From Myxococcales bacterium (lineage in GTDB: Bacteria; Myxococcota; Polyangia; Nannocystales; Nannocystaceae): DNA of 64,000 nt. Location: positions 61,577-125,576 of the forward strand of contig JAEUJW010000037.1 of assembly GCA_016793465.1 (NCBI GenBank), in the 5' to 3' direction. The number at the start of each line of letters is the position of its first letter. Within the stretch, counting starts at the first letter, position 1. Positions 48,057 through 56,996 of this stretch are shown here, piece by piece. Under the pieces are notes generated by a model. That model did not search any database. It was not told where the DNA came from and saw nothing but the letters and a program-made list of their open reading frames with translations. The position numbers and the translations under genes are program-made.

Positions 48057-48249
48057 TCCTCGCAGCCGCGCGGCAACGTCGCAAGGGGCGGTCCGCCGGC
48101 GCTCCCGCTGGTTGCGCCGCACTGGAGCGGGGCTCGCGGGTCCGACCGACGGTCGACCGCGCCGGGTGAGGACGCGGGCCCCCGGCGGTCCCTCGACCGT
48201 GCGGGTCGCGAGCTTGACGGCCCGGCCGCGTCTCCCCGACGATGCCGCG

Positions 48250-50730
48250 ATGGCTGGACTTCGTGGGTCGTGGGCGCTGCTCGGGGTGTTGACGTGGACG
48301 GGTTGCGGGGACGCGGGCGGCGGGGCGGACGGCGGGGCCAGCGCGCCGGGCACGGGTGACACCGGCGCGTCGCCGACGACCGGCGTCGCCGGCACCACGA
48401 CCACCGGCGACCCGCCGACGACGAGCGCGCCGCCGACGAGCGCGACCAGCGACGACGGCACCACCTCGACCGGCACCACCGAGCCGGTCGACCCGACGCC
48501 GGGCAGCACGGGCACCACCGCCGACGCCACCGGCACGACCGGCGAGCCGCCGTGCGGGGGCTGCCCCGAGAATTTCCTCTGCAAGTACGACACCTGCATC
48601 CCCGACCTCGGCCCGTGCGTGACCTACGACGACTGCCCGGGCGACTCGTACTGCGACGCCGACGGCCAGTGCGTCCCCTACGGCGTGCCGGCCGACGTGA
48701 TCAACGACCCCGACTGCGTCAAGCCGAACATCCCCGAGGGCGTCAAGCCCAGCCTGCAGTGCGAGTGGAAGGCGCCGGTCGACCCCAACGACCCGACCAA
48801 GGCGTCGACGCTGATCTACACCACGCCGACGATCGCCGACCTCAACCTCGACAAGAACAAGGGCAAGCTGCAGCCCTCGATCGTCGTCACCACCTTCCAC
48901 CAGCCGCCGAACCAGCGCATCGGCACCCTGCGCATCTTCGACGGCCGGACCTGCGAGGAGCAGCTGCGGGCCGGCGGCCTCGACGAGCCGAACCTCGACA
49001 ACCGCCCGGCCTACGCGGCCACCTGGGCGATCGGCGACCTCGACGGCGACGTGCCCGCGGGCGGCCACCCCGAGCTCGTCAGCTACCACCTCGGGTCCAA
49101 CGACTACCTCCAGCCGGTCGACCTCTACGCCCTGCGCATCAACTCCGAGGAGCAGCCGCCGAAGCTCGAGCGCATGTGGTACGGCCGCGACTGCGACACC
49201 GACACGGTGCTGAAGTTCAGCAACGGCAGCACGATCTTCAGCCCGCTGCTGATCGACCTCGACGACGACACGCTGCCGGAGATCCTGGTCGGCCAGCAGG
49301 TGTTCGACGGCGAGGGCTGCCTGCTGACCACCTGGAACGCCGGCCAGGCCGGGACCATGGAGTTCGTGGCCGACGTCGACCTCGACGGGGGCATGGACCT
49401 CGTCATGCCCGCGCGCATCGCCGGCTGGGACGAGGTCACGACCGAGTGGGTCGACAAGCCGTGGTTCGTCAAGAGCCCGATGCAGCTCGGCGGCTACCTC
49501 GGGGTCGCGGACGCCGGGGCCTACTCGAACATCGGCGGGGTCGACCCCGCCGAGCAGCCCGAGGTCGTGGTCCTGTCGGCGCCGGGCAACCAGGGCCAGA
49601 TCCGCATGCAGGCGCTCGACGGCACCATCGTCTGGGGCCCGATCGCGACCTACAAGACCAAGGCGCTCGCCGAGGACAAGGGCGGGCCGCTCACCATCAG
49701 CGACTTCGACGGCGACGGCCAGGTCGAGTTCGCCTCGGCCGGCGCGACCCAGTACGTCGTCTACGACCCCGACTGCGTGGCCGCGCTGATGGGCATGAGC
49801 CCGCCCGAGCGCCCCGGCGGCGCCTGCGAGCGCGCCCCCGAGCAGGCCGCCAAGAACCTGCCCGACGGCGTGCTGTGGGCCCAGGCCTCGCAGGACGAGT
49901 CGTCGAACATCACCGGCTCGTCGATCTTCGACTTCGACGGCGACGGCGACGGCGAGGCGGTCTACCGCGACGAGTGCTACCTCCGCGTCTACGACGGCAA
50001 GTCGGGGACCGTGCTGTTCTCGGCGCCGGCCTCGAGCGGCACCGGCCTCGAGTACCCGACGATCGCCGACGTCGACGGCGACTTCGCCACCGAGATCGTC
50101 GTGCCGCGCACGCCCTACGGCAACTGCCCCGCGGTCGACCCGCTGTTCCCCGAGTCGGGCAACTTCGCGGTGTCGTCGGGCTTCGCGGTCTACCGCGACC
50201 CCATGGACCGCTGGGCCAACTCGCGGCCGGTGTGGAACCAGCACGTCTACAGCGTGACCCACGTGACCGACGACGCCCGCGTGCCGCGGCGCAGCGAGTA
50301 CGTCAACAACTGGCAGACGCCCGGCCTCAACAACCTGCGCCAGAACAGCCAGGGCGGCCTCGGCGCGCTGCAGGTCGCCGACCTCACGGTCGAGCTGACC
50401 GACCCCGGCATGCTGTGCGACTTCCCCGGCGGCGACGTGGTGCTGCAGGCCGAGGTGTGCAACCGCGGCACCAACGCGGTGCAGGACGGCGTGACCGTGG
50501 CCTTCTACACCACCGAGCTGCCCGACCAGGGCAAGGACGAGGCGACGCTGGCGTGCACGGCGACGACGACGATGCTGCTGCCGCCGGGCGAGTGCGAGAT
50601 CGTGCAGTGCATCGCCCAGCTCGGGGCGATGGGCAACGTGTTCGTCGACGTCGACCCCGACGACCTGATCGCCGACTGCCACCCCGGCAACAACCTCGGG
50701 GCCGACGCCTTCGGCCTGTGCCCCGGCTGA
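48250..50730 (+). CDS. Large FG-GAP/VCBS-like repeat lipoprotein
   Basis: 826-residue lipoprotein, lipobox WTGC with Cys19 then Gly-Asp. A Thr/Gly/Ser linker spans 25-98, a small Cys module follows (CGGCPENFLCKYDTC; CVTYDDCPGDSYCDADGQC), then a beta-propeller built of FG-GAP-type units with calcium-loop phrases DLDDDTLPEILVG, DVDLDGGMDLVMP, DFDGDGQVEFASA, DFDGDGDGEAVYRDE and DVDGDFATEIVVP. The last 130 residues form a CARDB-like Ig domain (DLTVELTDPGMLCDFPGGD; LPDQGKDEATLACTAT). Probably a surface binding protein that needs calcium. It ends about 90 bases before the ECF sigma operon. Confidence 0.88.
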   Translation: MAGLRGSWALLGVLTWTGCGDAGGGADGGASAPGTGDTGASPTTGVAGTTTTGDPPTTSAPPTSATSDDGTTSTGTTEPVDPTPGSTGTTADATGTTGEPPCGGCPENFLCKYDTCIPDLGPCVTYDDCPGDSYCDADGQCVPYGVPADVINDPDCVKPNIPEGVKPSLQCEWKAPVDPNDPTKASTLIYTTPTIADLNLDKNKGKLQPSIVVTTFHQPPNQRIGTLRIFDGRTCEEQLRAGGLDEPNLDNRPAYAATWAIGDLDGDVPAGGHPELVSYHLGSNDYLQPVDLYALRINSEEQPPKLERMWYGRDCDTDTVLKFSNGSTIFSPLLIDLDDDTLPEILVGQQVFDGEGCLLTTWNAGQAGTMEFVADVDLDGGMDLVMPARIAGWDEVTTEWVDKPWFVKSPMQLGGYLGVADAGAYSNIGGVDPAEQPEVVVLSAPGNQGQIRMQALDGTIVWGPIATYKTKALAEDKGGPLTISDFDGDGQVEFASAGATQYVVYDPDCVAALMGMSPPERPGGACERAPEQAAKNLPDGVLWAQASQDESSNITGSSIFDFDGDGDGEAVYRDECYLRVYDGKSGTVLFSAPASSGTGLEYPTIADVDGDFATEIVVPRTPYGNCPAVDPLFPESGNFAVSSGFAVYRDPMDRWANSRPVWNQHVYSVTHVTDDARVPRRSEYVNNWQTPGLNNLRQNSQGGLGALQVADLTVELTDPGMLCDFPGGDVVLQAEVCNRGTNAVQDGVTVAFYTTELPDQGKDEATLACTATTTMLLPPGECEIVQCIAQLGAMGNVFVDVDPDDLIADCHPGNNLGADAFGLCPG

Positions 50731-50821
50731 GGCCCACCGGGGGCGGCGCCGCCTTTTCGCACGCGACCGGGGCGTTCGCGCGCGTGTAACAACCCGTCGG
50801 CATCGGGTACGGAGGACGCGA

Positions 50822-51466
50822 GTGGGCACCGTCGTCAACCTGCACCGCCCCGGCGCCGCGCCCGCCGGGGACCCGTCCGACAGCCGCGAGGCCGCCCTCG
50901 TCGCCCGCGCCCGCGACGGCGACGTCGCCGCCTGGTCGCGCCTCTACCACGAGCACTTCGACCGCATTTTTAAATACGTGTCGTACCTGACCGGCGACGT
51001 CGGCGCGGCCGAGGATCTGGTCCAGGAGACGTTCGCGCGGGCGTTCGTCGGCCTGGCGACGTTCGAGGCGCGGGCCTCGTTCGTCGGCTGGCTGCGGGGC
51101 ATCGCCCTCAACATCGTGCGCAAGCACTGGCGCTCGCGCCAGCGCCAGGGCGTGGCCCTCGACCGCCTCGAGCTGATGAGCCGCGACCGCGTGGCCGCCG
51201 GCGCGGCCGACCCCGAGGGCGCCCACCTGCGCCAGCAGCGGGCCAGAGTGCTGCTCGCGGTGCTCGAGACCCTGCCCGAGTCGCTGCGCGAGGTGTTCGT
51301 GCTCGTCGACATGCAGGACATGTCGACCGAGGAGGCCGCGGCGACGCTCGGCCTGAGCCCCGGCAACCTGCGCGTGCGGGCCACGCGGGCGCGTGCCAAG
51401 ATCCGCGCCGAGCTGACGCGCCTCGGCTGGCTCGCCGGCGACGAGCGCAAGGAGGACCCGGCATGA
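50822..51466 (+). CDS. ECF-family RNA polymerase sigma factor
   Basis: 214 residues from a GTG with GGAGGA five bases upstream. Region 2 is at HFDRIFKYVSYLTGDVGAAE with DLVQETFARAF, then the region 2.4-like WLRGIALNIVRKHWRSR. Region 4 is LETLPESLREVFVLVDMQDM with LGLSPGNLRVRATRARAKI. It would direct a small regulon, probably its own operon. Its stop overlaps the next ATG by four bases. An A/T-rich codon island (IFKY) lies at 50966. Confidence 0.93.
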   Translation: MGTVVNLHRPGAAPAGDPSDSREAALVARARDGDVAAWSRLYHEHFDRIFKYVSYLTGDVGAAEDLVQETFARAFVGLATFEARASFVGWLRGIALNIVRKHWRSRQRQGVALDRLELMSRDRVAAGAADPEGAHLRQQRARVLLAVLETLPESLREVFVLVDMQDMSTEEAAATLGLSPGNLRVRATRARAKIRAELTRLGWLAGDERKEDPA

Positions 51467-52482
51467 CGTCCCGCGACGATCAGCGCGACGAGCTGGCGCC
51501 GTTCGCCCACGAGGCGGCCGACGACCTCGACACCCGCGGCGCCGCCGTGCGCCCCGACTTCGCGGCGATGCTGGCCCGCGCCCGGGCGATCGCGGCGGAG
51601 GAGGGCGCGCCCCCGCCGACGCCCGCGCCCCCGCCGCTCGCCGACGAGGGCGACGCCGACGGCGACGCCGCCGAGGACCTCGCGCCGTTCACCGCGGCCC
51701 TGCGCGCCGAGCTCGACGCCCGGCTGCACGAGCGCAGCCTGGCCGGCATCCCGCCGCTGCCCGGCTCCGCGTCGCGCGGGCGGCGGATCGGCGTGGTCGT
51801 CGGCCTGCTCGCCGCCGCCGCCGCCGCCGTCGCGCTGTTCCTCGGCGACGCCGGGCAGGTCGCGCAGGTCGACCGCGGCGGCCGCGGCGTCGAGGCCAGC
51901 TCGGATCGCCCCGACGCGACCCCGGGCGGCGCGGCGCACAACGTGGCGCCGGCCCGCGAGGCGCCGCGACCGCGTCAAGATTCGCCTGTCCCCGGGGACA
52001 GCTTCGAGGCTGGGGAGCCCGCGCCGGGTGGTCCGGACGTGCAGAAGCCTGTCCCCGGGGACAGCCGCGAACCCGACCCCGCGCCGCGCCCGCGCAGGCC
52101 GGAGGTCAGGAAGCCGCGGCCGGCCCCCGCGCCGCCGAGCCTCGAGGAGGAGGCCCAGGCGCTGTGGCAGCGCGGCGAGCTCGCGGCCGCCGAGGCCAAG
52201 TACCGCGAGATCCTGCGCCTCGCCGACGGCCGCCGCGCCGAGCTGGCCTACGGCGACCTGTTCGCCCTGACCCGCCAGATGCTCGGCAACGACGGCCAGG
52301 CCCGGGTGTGGCGCGAGTACCTGGACCGCTTCCCGCGCGGGCGCTTCGCCGAGGACGCGCGCGCCGGACTGTGCCAGCGCGCCGCCGCCGACGCGCGCAT
52401 GACCTGCTGGCAGGACTACCTCGCCCACCACCCCGACGGTGCCCACCGCGCCGAGGCCGAGGCCGCCGGAGGTTCGCCGTGA
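51463..52482 (+). CDS. Putative membrane anti-sigma factor with TPR-like tail
   Basis: 339 residues; ATG overlaps the sigma stop (ATGA), so production is coupled 1:1. The N-terminal 110 residues are charged and cytoplasmic (MTSRDDQRDELAPFAHEA) with a low-homology anti-sigma-like plan, then one helix (VVVGLLAAAAAAVALFLG), a Pro/Asp linker and a periplasmic C-terminal TPR-like region (ALWQRGELAAAEAKYREILR; WREYLDRFPRGRFAEDA). No zinc-binding His/Cys motif is seen. Role as the sigma factor's inhibitor is inferred from position. Two copies of the CCTGTCC palindrome (51985, 52048) lie in frame and encode PVPGDS twice. Confidence 0.78.
   Translation: MTSRDDQRDELAPFAHEAADDLDTRGAAVRPDFAAMLARARAIAAEEGAPPPTPAPPPLADEGDADGDAAEDLAPFTAALRAELDARLHERSLAGIPPLPGSASRGRRIGVVVGLLAAAAAAVALFLGDAGQVAQVDRGGRGVEASSDRPDATPGGAAHNVAPAREAPRPRQDSPVPGDSFEAGEPAPGGPDVQKPVPGDSREPDPAPRPRRPEVRKPRPAPAPPSLEEEAQALWQRGELAAAEAKYREILRLADGRRAELAYGDLFALTRQMLGNDGQARVWREYLDRFPRGRFAEDARAGLCQRAAADARMTCWQDYLAHHPDGAHRAEAEAAGGSP
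51985..52064. repeat. Two CCTGTCCCCGGGGACAG palindromes in coding sequence
   Basis: Identical 17-base copies at 51985-52001 and 52048-52064, each encoding PVPGDS in the linker of the membrane protein. Both arms pair perfectly. Confidence 0.85.
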
Positions 52483-53177
52483 AGCGCTGGTTCTTCCTCG
52501 TCGCGCTGCTCGGCGGGTGCCTGTCCGAGTACACGGTCGGCGGTCAGGCCGGGACCTGTCCCGACGGACAGGTCCCGTGCGCGCAGGGCTGCGTGGCCAC
52601 CGGGTCGTGCGAGTCGTGCGCCGAAGGCCAGGAGCTGTGCGACGGCGCCTGCGTGGCCGCGGGAACCTGCGACGGCGAGACCTGCCCCGCGGGCCAGGTG
52701 CGGTGCGGCTACGACTGCGTGGCCGCCGACACCTGCCCGTGCGACCGCGGCTGCGACGCCGAGCTCGAGGCCTGCGTCGCCGACGTGTGCGTGTGCCGCG
52801 ACGGCCTCGAGCGCTGCGGCGGCGCCTGCGTCGACACCCGCGCCGACGCCGAGCACTGCGGCGAGTGCGACGCGCCGTGCGCCGCGGTCTGCCAGGCCGG
52901 CGCCTGCGTCGACGCCTGCGCCGCCCCGCTGTCCGCCTGCGGCGGCGCCTGCGTCGACCTCGCGACCGACGCGCTGCACTGCGGCGAGTGCGGCGACGCC
53001 TGCAAGTCCGACGAGCTGTGCTTCGCCGGCGAGTGCCGCGAGTACGGCGAGATCGCCGGCTGCGACGCCTGCCCGTGCGCGGACGCCTGCGAGGAGGACG
53101 ACGACGAGGACCACGGCGCCTGCTGCGACTCGCCGTTCCTCGCCGCGCCGGTGTGCGTGCCCGACGGATGCGGTTGA
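52479..53177 (+). CDS. Cys-rich lipoprotein of the ECF operon
   Basis: 232 residues, GTG start overlapping the previous stop (GTGA). Lipobox LGGC with Cys14. The mature protein has over 40 Cys in short repeats (CAEGQELCDGACVAAGTC; LERCGGACVDTRADAEHC; CGGACVDLATDALHCGEC), a compact disulfide-rich extracellular stalk similar to the myxobacterial CGGxCVD family. The position behind an ECF sigma and a membrane inhibitor suggests it is part of an envelope-stress or surface-sensing unit. A perfect CCTGTCC-type palindrome (52551-52576) encodes TCPDGQVPC. Confidence 0.85.
   Translation: MKRWFFLVALLGGCLSEYTVGGQAGTCPDGQVPCAQGCVATGSCESCAEGQELCDGACVAAGTCDGETCPAGQVRCGYDCVAADTCPCDRGCDAELEACVADVCVCRDGLERCGGACVDTRADAEHCGECDAPCAAVCQAGACVDACAAPLSACGGACVDLATDALHCGECGDACKSDELCFAGECREYGEIAGCDACPCADACEEDDDEDHGACCDSPFLAAPVCVPDGCG
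52551..52576. repeat. Perfect GGGACCTGTCC palindrome inside a gene
   Basis: GGGACCTGTCC (52551-52561) and GGACAGGTCCC (52566-52576) pair over CGAC. It is the longest member of the dispersed palindrome family and sits in the reading frame of the Cys-rich lipoprotein. Confidence 0.85.
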
Positions 53178-53214
53178 TCCGCAGGCCCTTCCGTAGCAAG
53201 ACAGTCGGCGCGTC

Positions 53215-54363
53215 ATGCCCCCCTCCTCGACCTGGCTCGCCTGCTGGCTCGCGCTGCAAGCGCCCGCGCAAGCGCCCGCCGCCGACCCGGTCGTCGCCGG
53301 CCCGCAGCTCGCGGAGTTCCGGGCCGCGCGGGTCGAGGCCGTCGGCTTCGACGAGCCCGCCGTGCTCGCCGCCCTGCGCCTGCGGCTGCCGCGGCTCGCC
53401 GTCGATCGCCACGGCGGCCCGCCGCCCGCCGAGGCGCCGCACGTGTACCTGCGGATCGCCCGCGAGGCCGACGGCGCGGCCAGCGTGCAGGCGATCACCT
53501 CCGACGGCCGCGCCTACGAGCGCAGCTTCGCCGTCGAGGTCGGACAGGAGGTCCGCGTCGCCGCCAGCACCGCGGCCAACCTGCTGTTCTCGATCGAGCA
53601 GGGCGCGGTGGCCCCGGTCCGCGAGGACGTCGCGATCCCCGGCAGCGAGCCCGACGAGCCGCCGCCCGAGCCCGCGCCCGCGCCCGCGCCCGAGCCCACG
53701 CCGACCGCCCCGCAGCCGCAGCCGCAGCCGCGGCCGACCGCCCCGCCGCCCCGCACGAGCGAGCCGCCGCCGCCCGCGAAGCCGGGCTGGGAGCTGGCCA
53801 CCGGCCTCCACGGCCTCGCCCTGCTCGCCGTCGGACCGCAGGCCCACGGCGGTTCGCTCGCGGGCGCCGGCGGCGGCCTCACGATCGCCGCCCGCGGCCC
53901 GCGCGGCGGCCTGCTCGCGCTCGACGTCCGCGGGCTCGGGCGCGACGTCTCGGCCTACGCGGTCGGCCGCGTGCGCATCGGCCTGGCCGGCGGCTACGCC
54001 TGGCGGCGCGGGCGGTTCGAGCTGCCGATCCTCGCGGCCGCGACGATCGAGCCGTGGTTCATCCGCCAGTCGGGCGACGCGGCGGTGGTCTACCGCGGCT
54101 CCGAGCTGTCGGGCCGTCCGCCGCTCGTCGGCGGGTTCGTGCGCGTGGCCCCGGCGCTGCGCCTCGCGCTCGCCCGCGGCCCGCTGGCCGCGCTGCGCGT
54201 CGGCCCGCACCTCGAGCTCGCCGGCAGCTTCGCGGTCGACGACGGCGCCACCGAGATCGGCCTCACCGACCTCACCGGTGCCTCGCGGCTGCGCCTCGGC
54301 GGCCTCGAGCTCGCGCTCGGCCTCGAGCTCGCGCTGCAGTGGTCCCTGACGCGTCGTCGCTGA
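53215..54363 (+). CDS. Secreted envelope protein of the ECF operon
   Basis: 382 residues with a weak signal peptide (STWLACWLALQAPAQAPA). A first domain of about 110 residues follows (HVYLRIAREADGAASVQAIT), then a Pro/Glu/Gln/Thr-rich linker at about 140-190 (APAPAPEPTPTAPQPQPQPR), then a beta-rich C-terminal part with alternating strands (GWELATGLHGLALLAVGP; LEIGLTDL-like; LELALGLELALQWSLTRR) that could be an outer-membrane barrel. It starts 37 bases after the Cys-rich lipoprotein and is probably cotranscribed. Not recognised as a known family. Confidence 0.72.
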   Translation: MPPSSTWLACWLALQAPAQAPAADPVVAGPQLAEFRAARVEAVGFDEPAVLAALRLRLPRLAVDRHGGPPPAEAPHVYLRIAREADGAASVQAITSDGRAYERSFAVEVGQEVRVAASTAANLLFSIEQGAVAPVREDVAIPGSEPDEPPPEPAPAPAPEPTPTAPQPQPQPRPTAPPPRTSEPPPPAKPGWELATGLHGLALLAVGPQAHGGSLAGAGGGLTIAARGPRGGLLALDVRGLGRDVSAYAVGRVRIGLAGGYAWRRGRFELPILAAATIEPWFIRQSGDAAVVYRGSELSGRPPLVGGFVRVAPALRLALARGPLAALRVGPHLELAGSFAVDDGATEIGLTDLTGASRLRLGGLELALGLELALQWSLTRRR

Positions 54364-54455
54364 GGCTCGCCGTCGCGCCGACCCGCGACGTGAGACCTCG
54401 GCCCCCCGCGTGTCCCCGGCGCACGCGCCAGTCGACACGCGTCCATCGCTTCGCC

Positions 54456-54461
54456 TACCGT
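54456..54461 (+). promoter_or_regulatory. TACCGT -10-like element, leaderless start
   Basis: TACCGT is followed by six bases and the ATG at 54468, the TAnnnT-N6-ATG arrangement. Confidence 0.4.
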
Positions 54462-54467
54462 GACCGG

Positions 54468-56483
54468 ATGCGCATCGCCCCGGCGTTGACCCTCACCCTC
54501 ACGTGCGCCTCGTTCGCCTGCGGCGACGACGGCACGGACCCCACCGGCACCCTGACCTCGACCGCTCCGACCCTGCCGTCCACGAGCATCGATCCGCCGA
54601 CATCCTCGCCCACCGACTCCAACCCGCCGACCGGCGACACCAGCGCGAGCACCCCCGGCACCGGCTCCGACTCCGACGCCGAGACCAACCCGCCCGACGA
54701 CACCACCGCGACGAGCACCCCCTCGACCGACCCCGACACCACCGCGTCGAGCGGCACGACCATGGGCGTCAGCATGTCGGACCCCTCGACCTCGTCGTCG
54801 ACCGACCCCTCGACCGACCCCTCGACGTCCTCCTCCACCACCGCGATGGAGTCGAGCAGCGAGTCGTCGAGCGGCGAGCCGCCGTGCGCCCCCGAGTACT
54901 GCTCCGACGACCTCACGCAGGTGCTGTGCGCCGGCAACCCGGTCCAGCAGTGTCAGGGCGGCTCGTACTGCATCGACGCCGAGTGCGTGCCGCTGTCCCC
55001 GTGCGAGGCCGCCGAGCTGCTGAAGGGCAGCGAGGGCTGCAACTTCTGGGCGGTCAAGACCAACCTGATCGCCGCCGCCAACGGCTCGTGCTTCGCCGCG
55101 TTCGTCGCCAACACCTGGGACCAGCCGGTCCACATCAACGTCGAGTACGGCGGCGCCCCGCTGCCCGCCTCGGCGATCAAGATCCCCCAGGGCCAGGGCC
55201 AGAACATCCAGTACGGCAACTACGACGCCGTCGCCGGCCTCCCGCCCGACGAGGTCGCGATCGTGTTCCTGTCCCGCGGGCCAGGCGGCTTCCCCAACTG
55301 CCCGGTGCCCGCCGGCATCGCCCAGGAGGCCCACGTGGTCGGCACCGGCTACGGCACCGCCTTCCGCATCTCGACCGACTTCCCGGTCGCCGCCTACCAG
55401 ATGCTGCCGTACGGCGGCGGCGCGGTCGCGGCGACGTCGGCCACGCTGCTGCTGCCGACCAGCGTGTGGGACACCAATTACATCGCCATCAACGCCTACA
55501 CCAAGAGTCAGGCGGTCGCCGAGGCCAACCCGCTGTTCGCGGTGGTCGCCGACGAGGACGGCACGACCGTCACCCTCGACCCCAAGGTCGCGGTGGTCGC
55601 CGGCAACGGCGTGCAAGGCGGCCCCGCGCAGGTGCCGATCATGTACAACCTCAACCGCGGCCAGTTCATCCAGTTCTCGCAGCCGCAGGAGCTGACCGGC
55701 TCCCCGCTCGCCAGCAACAAGCGCGTCGGCATGTTCGGCGGCGCGAGCTGCCTCAACGTCCCCGTGGGCCAGCTGGCCTGCGACGGCGCCCACCAGCAGA
55801 TCCCGCCGGTCAAGGCGCTCGGCAGCAGCTACGCCGCCGTCCGCTACCGCAACCGCGGCGGCCAGGAGGAGACCCCGCCGTGGCGCCTCGTCGGCGCGGT
55901 CGACGGCACCAACCTGACCTACACCCCGGCCAAGCCCGCCGGCGCGCCCGACGTGCTCAACCTCGGCCAGGTCGTCGAGTTCAACTCGGCCGGCCCGTTC
56001 ATCGTCACCTCGCAGGACGTCGACCACCCGTTCTACCTCGCGGCCTACATGACCGGCGGCCAGCCCTTCAACGGCACCGGCGACCCCGAGTGGGTCAACG
56101 TCACGCCGATCGCCCAGTACCTCGACAAGTACGTGTTCTTCACCGACCCCACCTACCCCGAGACGTCGCTGGTGGTCATCCGCAACAAGAAGGACGGCGC
56201 CTTCGCCGACGTCGACCTCGAGTGCTCCGGCCCGCTCGGCGGCTGGCAGCCGCTCGGCGCCGACCAGGAGTGGACCCGCACCACCCTGGTGACCGGCAAC
56301 TTCCAGAACCAGGGCGGCTGCTCCAACGGCCGCCAGGCCATGACCAGCCCCAACCCGTTCGGCGTGACCGTGTGGGGCTGGGGCTCGACCGCCAGCATGT
56401 TCAACTCGATCTACGTGTCGTACGCCTACCCGGCCGGCGCCGCGATCAAGGCGATCAACGACGTCGTCATCATGCCGCAGTGA
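54468..56483 (+). CDS. IgGFc-binding-like surface lipoprotein
   Basis: 671-residue lipoprotein, lipobox SFAC with Cys18 then Gly-Asp-Asp. A long Ser/Thr/Asp/Pro linker covers residues 20-140, then a Cys-stabilised cap (CAPEYCSDDLTQVLC) and an IgGFc-binding N-terminal-like domain: CNFWAVKTNLIAAANG, VIVFLSRGPGG-like, ISTDFPVAAYQMLPYGGG, NKRVGMFGGASCLNVP and MTGGQPFNGTG. It shares the plan of the lipoprotein at 26444 with a longer linker. Probably an adhesin. TACCGT six bases before the ATG indicates a leaderless message. Confidence 0.85.
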   Translation: MRIAPALTLTLTCASFACGDDGTDPTGTLTSTAPTLPSTSIDPPTSSPTDSNPPTGDTSASTPGTGSDSDAETNPPDDTTATSTPSTDPDTTASSGTTMGVSMSDPSTSSSTDPSTDPSTSSSTTAMESSSESSSGEPPCAPEYCSDDLTQVLCAGNPVQQCQGGSYCIDAECVPLSPCEAAELLKGSEGCNFWAVKTNLIAAANGSCFAAFVANTWDQPVHINVEYGGAPLPASAIKIPQGQGQNIQYGNYDAVAGLPPDEVAIVFLSRGPGGFPNCPVPAGIAQEAHVVGTGYGTAFRISTDFPVAAYQMLPYGGGAVAATSATLLLPTSVWDTNYIAINAYTKSQAVAEANPLFAVVADEDGTTVTLDPKVAVVAGNGVQGGPAQVPIMYNLNRGQFIQFSQPQELTGSPLASNKRVGMFGGASCLNVPVGQLACDGAHQQIPPVKALGSSYAAVRYRNRGGQEETPPWRLVGAVDGTNLTYTPAKPAGAPDVLNLGQVVEFNSAGPFIVTSQDVDHPFYLAAYMTGGQPFNGTGDPEWVNVTPIAQYLDKYVFFTDPTYPETSLVVIRNKKDGAFADVDLECSGPLGGWQPLGADQEWTRTTLVTGNFQNQGGCSNGRQAMTSPNPFGVTVWGWGSTASMFNSIYVSYAYPAGAAIKAINDVVIMPQ

Positions 56484-56534
56484 CCGGGCCCGGCCGCCCG
56501 CGGTGAAGGCGCGTCGCCGCCGCGCGGCGCGCCG

Positions 56535-56930
56535 TCAGCGGGCCCGCCGCGCGTCGAGCCAGCGCCTGGCCTCGGCCTCGTCGCGGGCCATGTGGATCTC
56601 CGGCGCGTCGCTCGCCATCAGCTTGATCGCGCCGAGGAACAGGCTCATCAGCGCCCGCACCGCGAAGTTGGCCCCGAACGCCGCGCCCGCGGTGATCTGG
56701 TGGCTCCGGTTCCACTCGCCGACGTGCCGCCGCGCGCCCGGGTCGATGCTCTCGAGCTCCCGCAGGTCGACCAGCAGGAAGCAGCGCCCGCGCTCGCTCA
56801 GCAGCTGCGCCAGCATCGCGTGGAACTCGACCGCCTCGGACTGCGACACCCTCCCGCGCAGCCGCAGCGTCAACAGGTCGCCGTCGAACTCGACGCGATG
56901 CCGGCCGAACTCCATCGCCGCCGTCGCCAT
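56535..56930 (-). CDS. STAS-like protein
   Basis: 131 residues with a STAS (SpoIIAA-like) look: beta strand VEFDGDLLTLRLRGRVSQSE, helix AVEFHAMLAQLLSE, then FLLVDLRELESIDPGARRHV, which resembles the DLSxVxxIDSxG signature with Ser replaced by Pro. The Ser usually phosphorylated in anti-anti-sigma factors is therefore missing. An amphipathic helix (LMSLFLGAIKLM) and a charged tail follow. Divergent from the VTT-type membrane protein at 56997. Function not assigned. Confidence 0.7.
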   Translation of the reverse strand: MATAAMEFGRHRVEFDGDLLTLRLRGRVSQSEAVEFHAMLAQLLSERGRCFLLVDLRELESIDPGARRHVGEWNRSHQITAGAAFGANFAVRALMSLFLGAIKLMASDAPEIHMARDEAEARRWLDARRAR

Positions 56931-56996
56931 TGGCCCAGCCTACCACGCGCCCCGGCGAGCGCGGCCCGGGCGCGTCGTGTTATCCCTCCACGCGAC

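Noticed and set aside
50742..50757. GGCGGCGCCGCC-TTTT as a terminator after the FG-GAP gene
   Set aside because: The palindrome has no loop, so at most four base pairs can form; too weak to call.
50785..50810. TGTAAC as an ECF -35 element autoregulating the sigma gene
   Set aside because: With a normal spacer the transcription start would fall inside the ribosome site, which leaves no usable leader.
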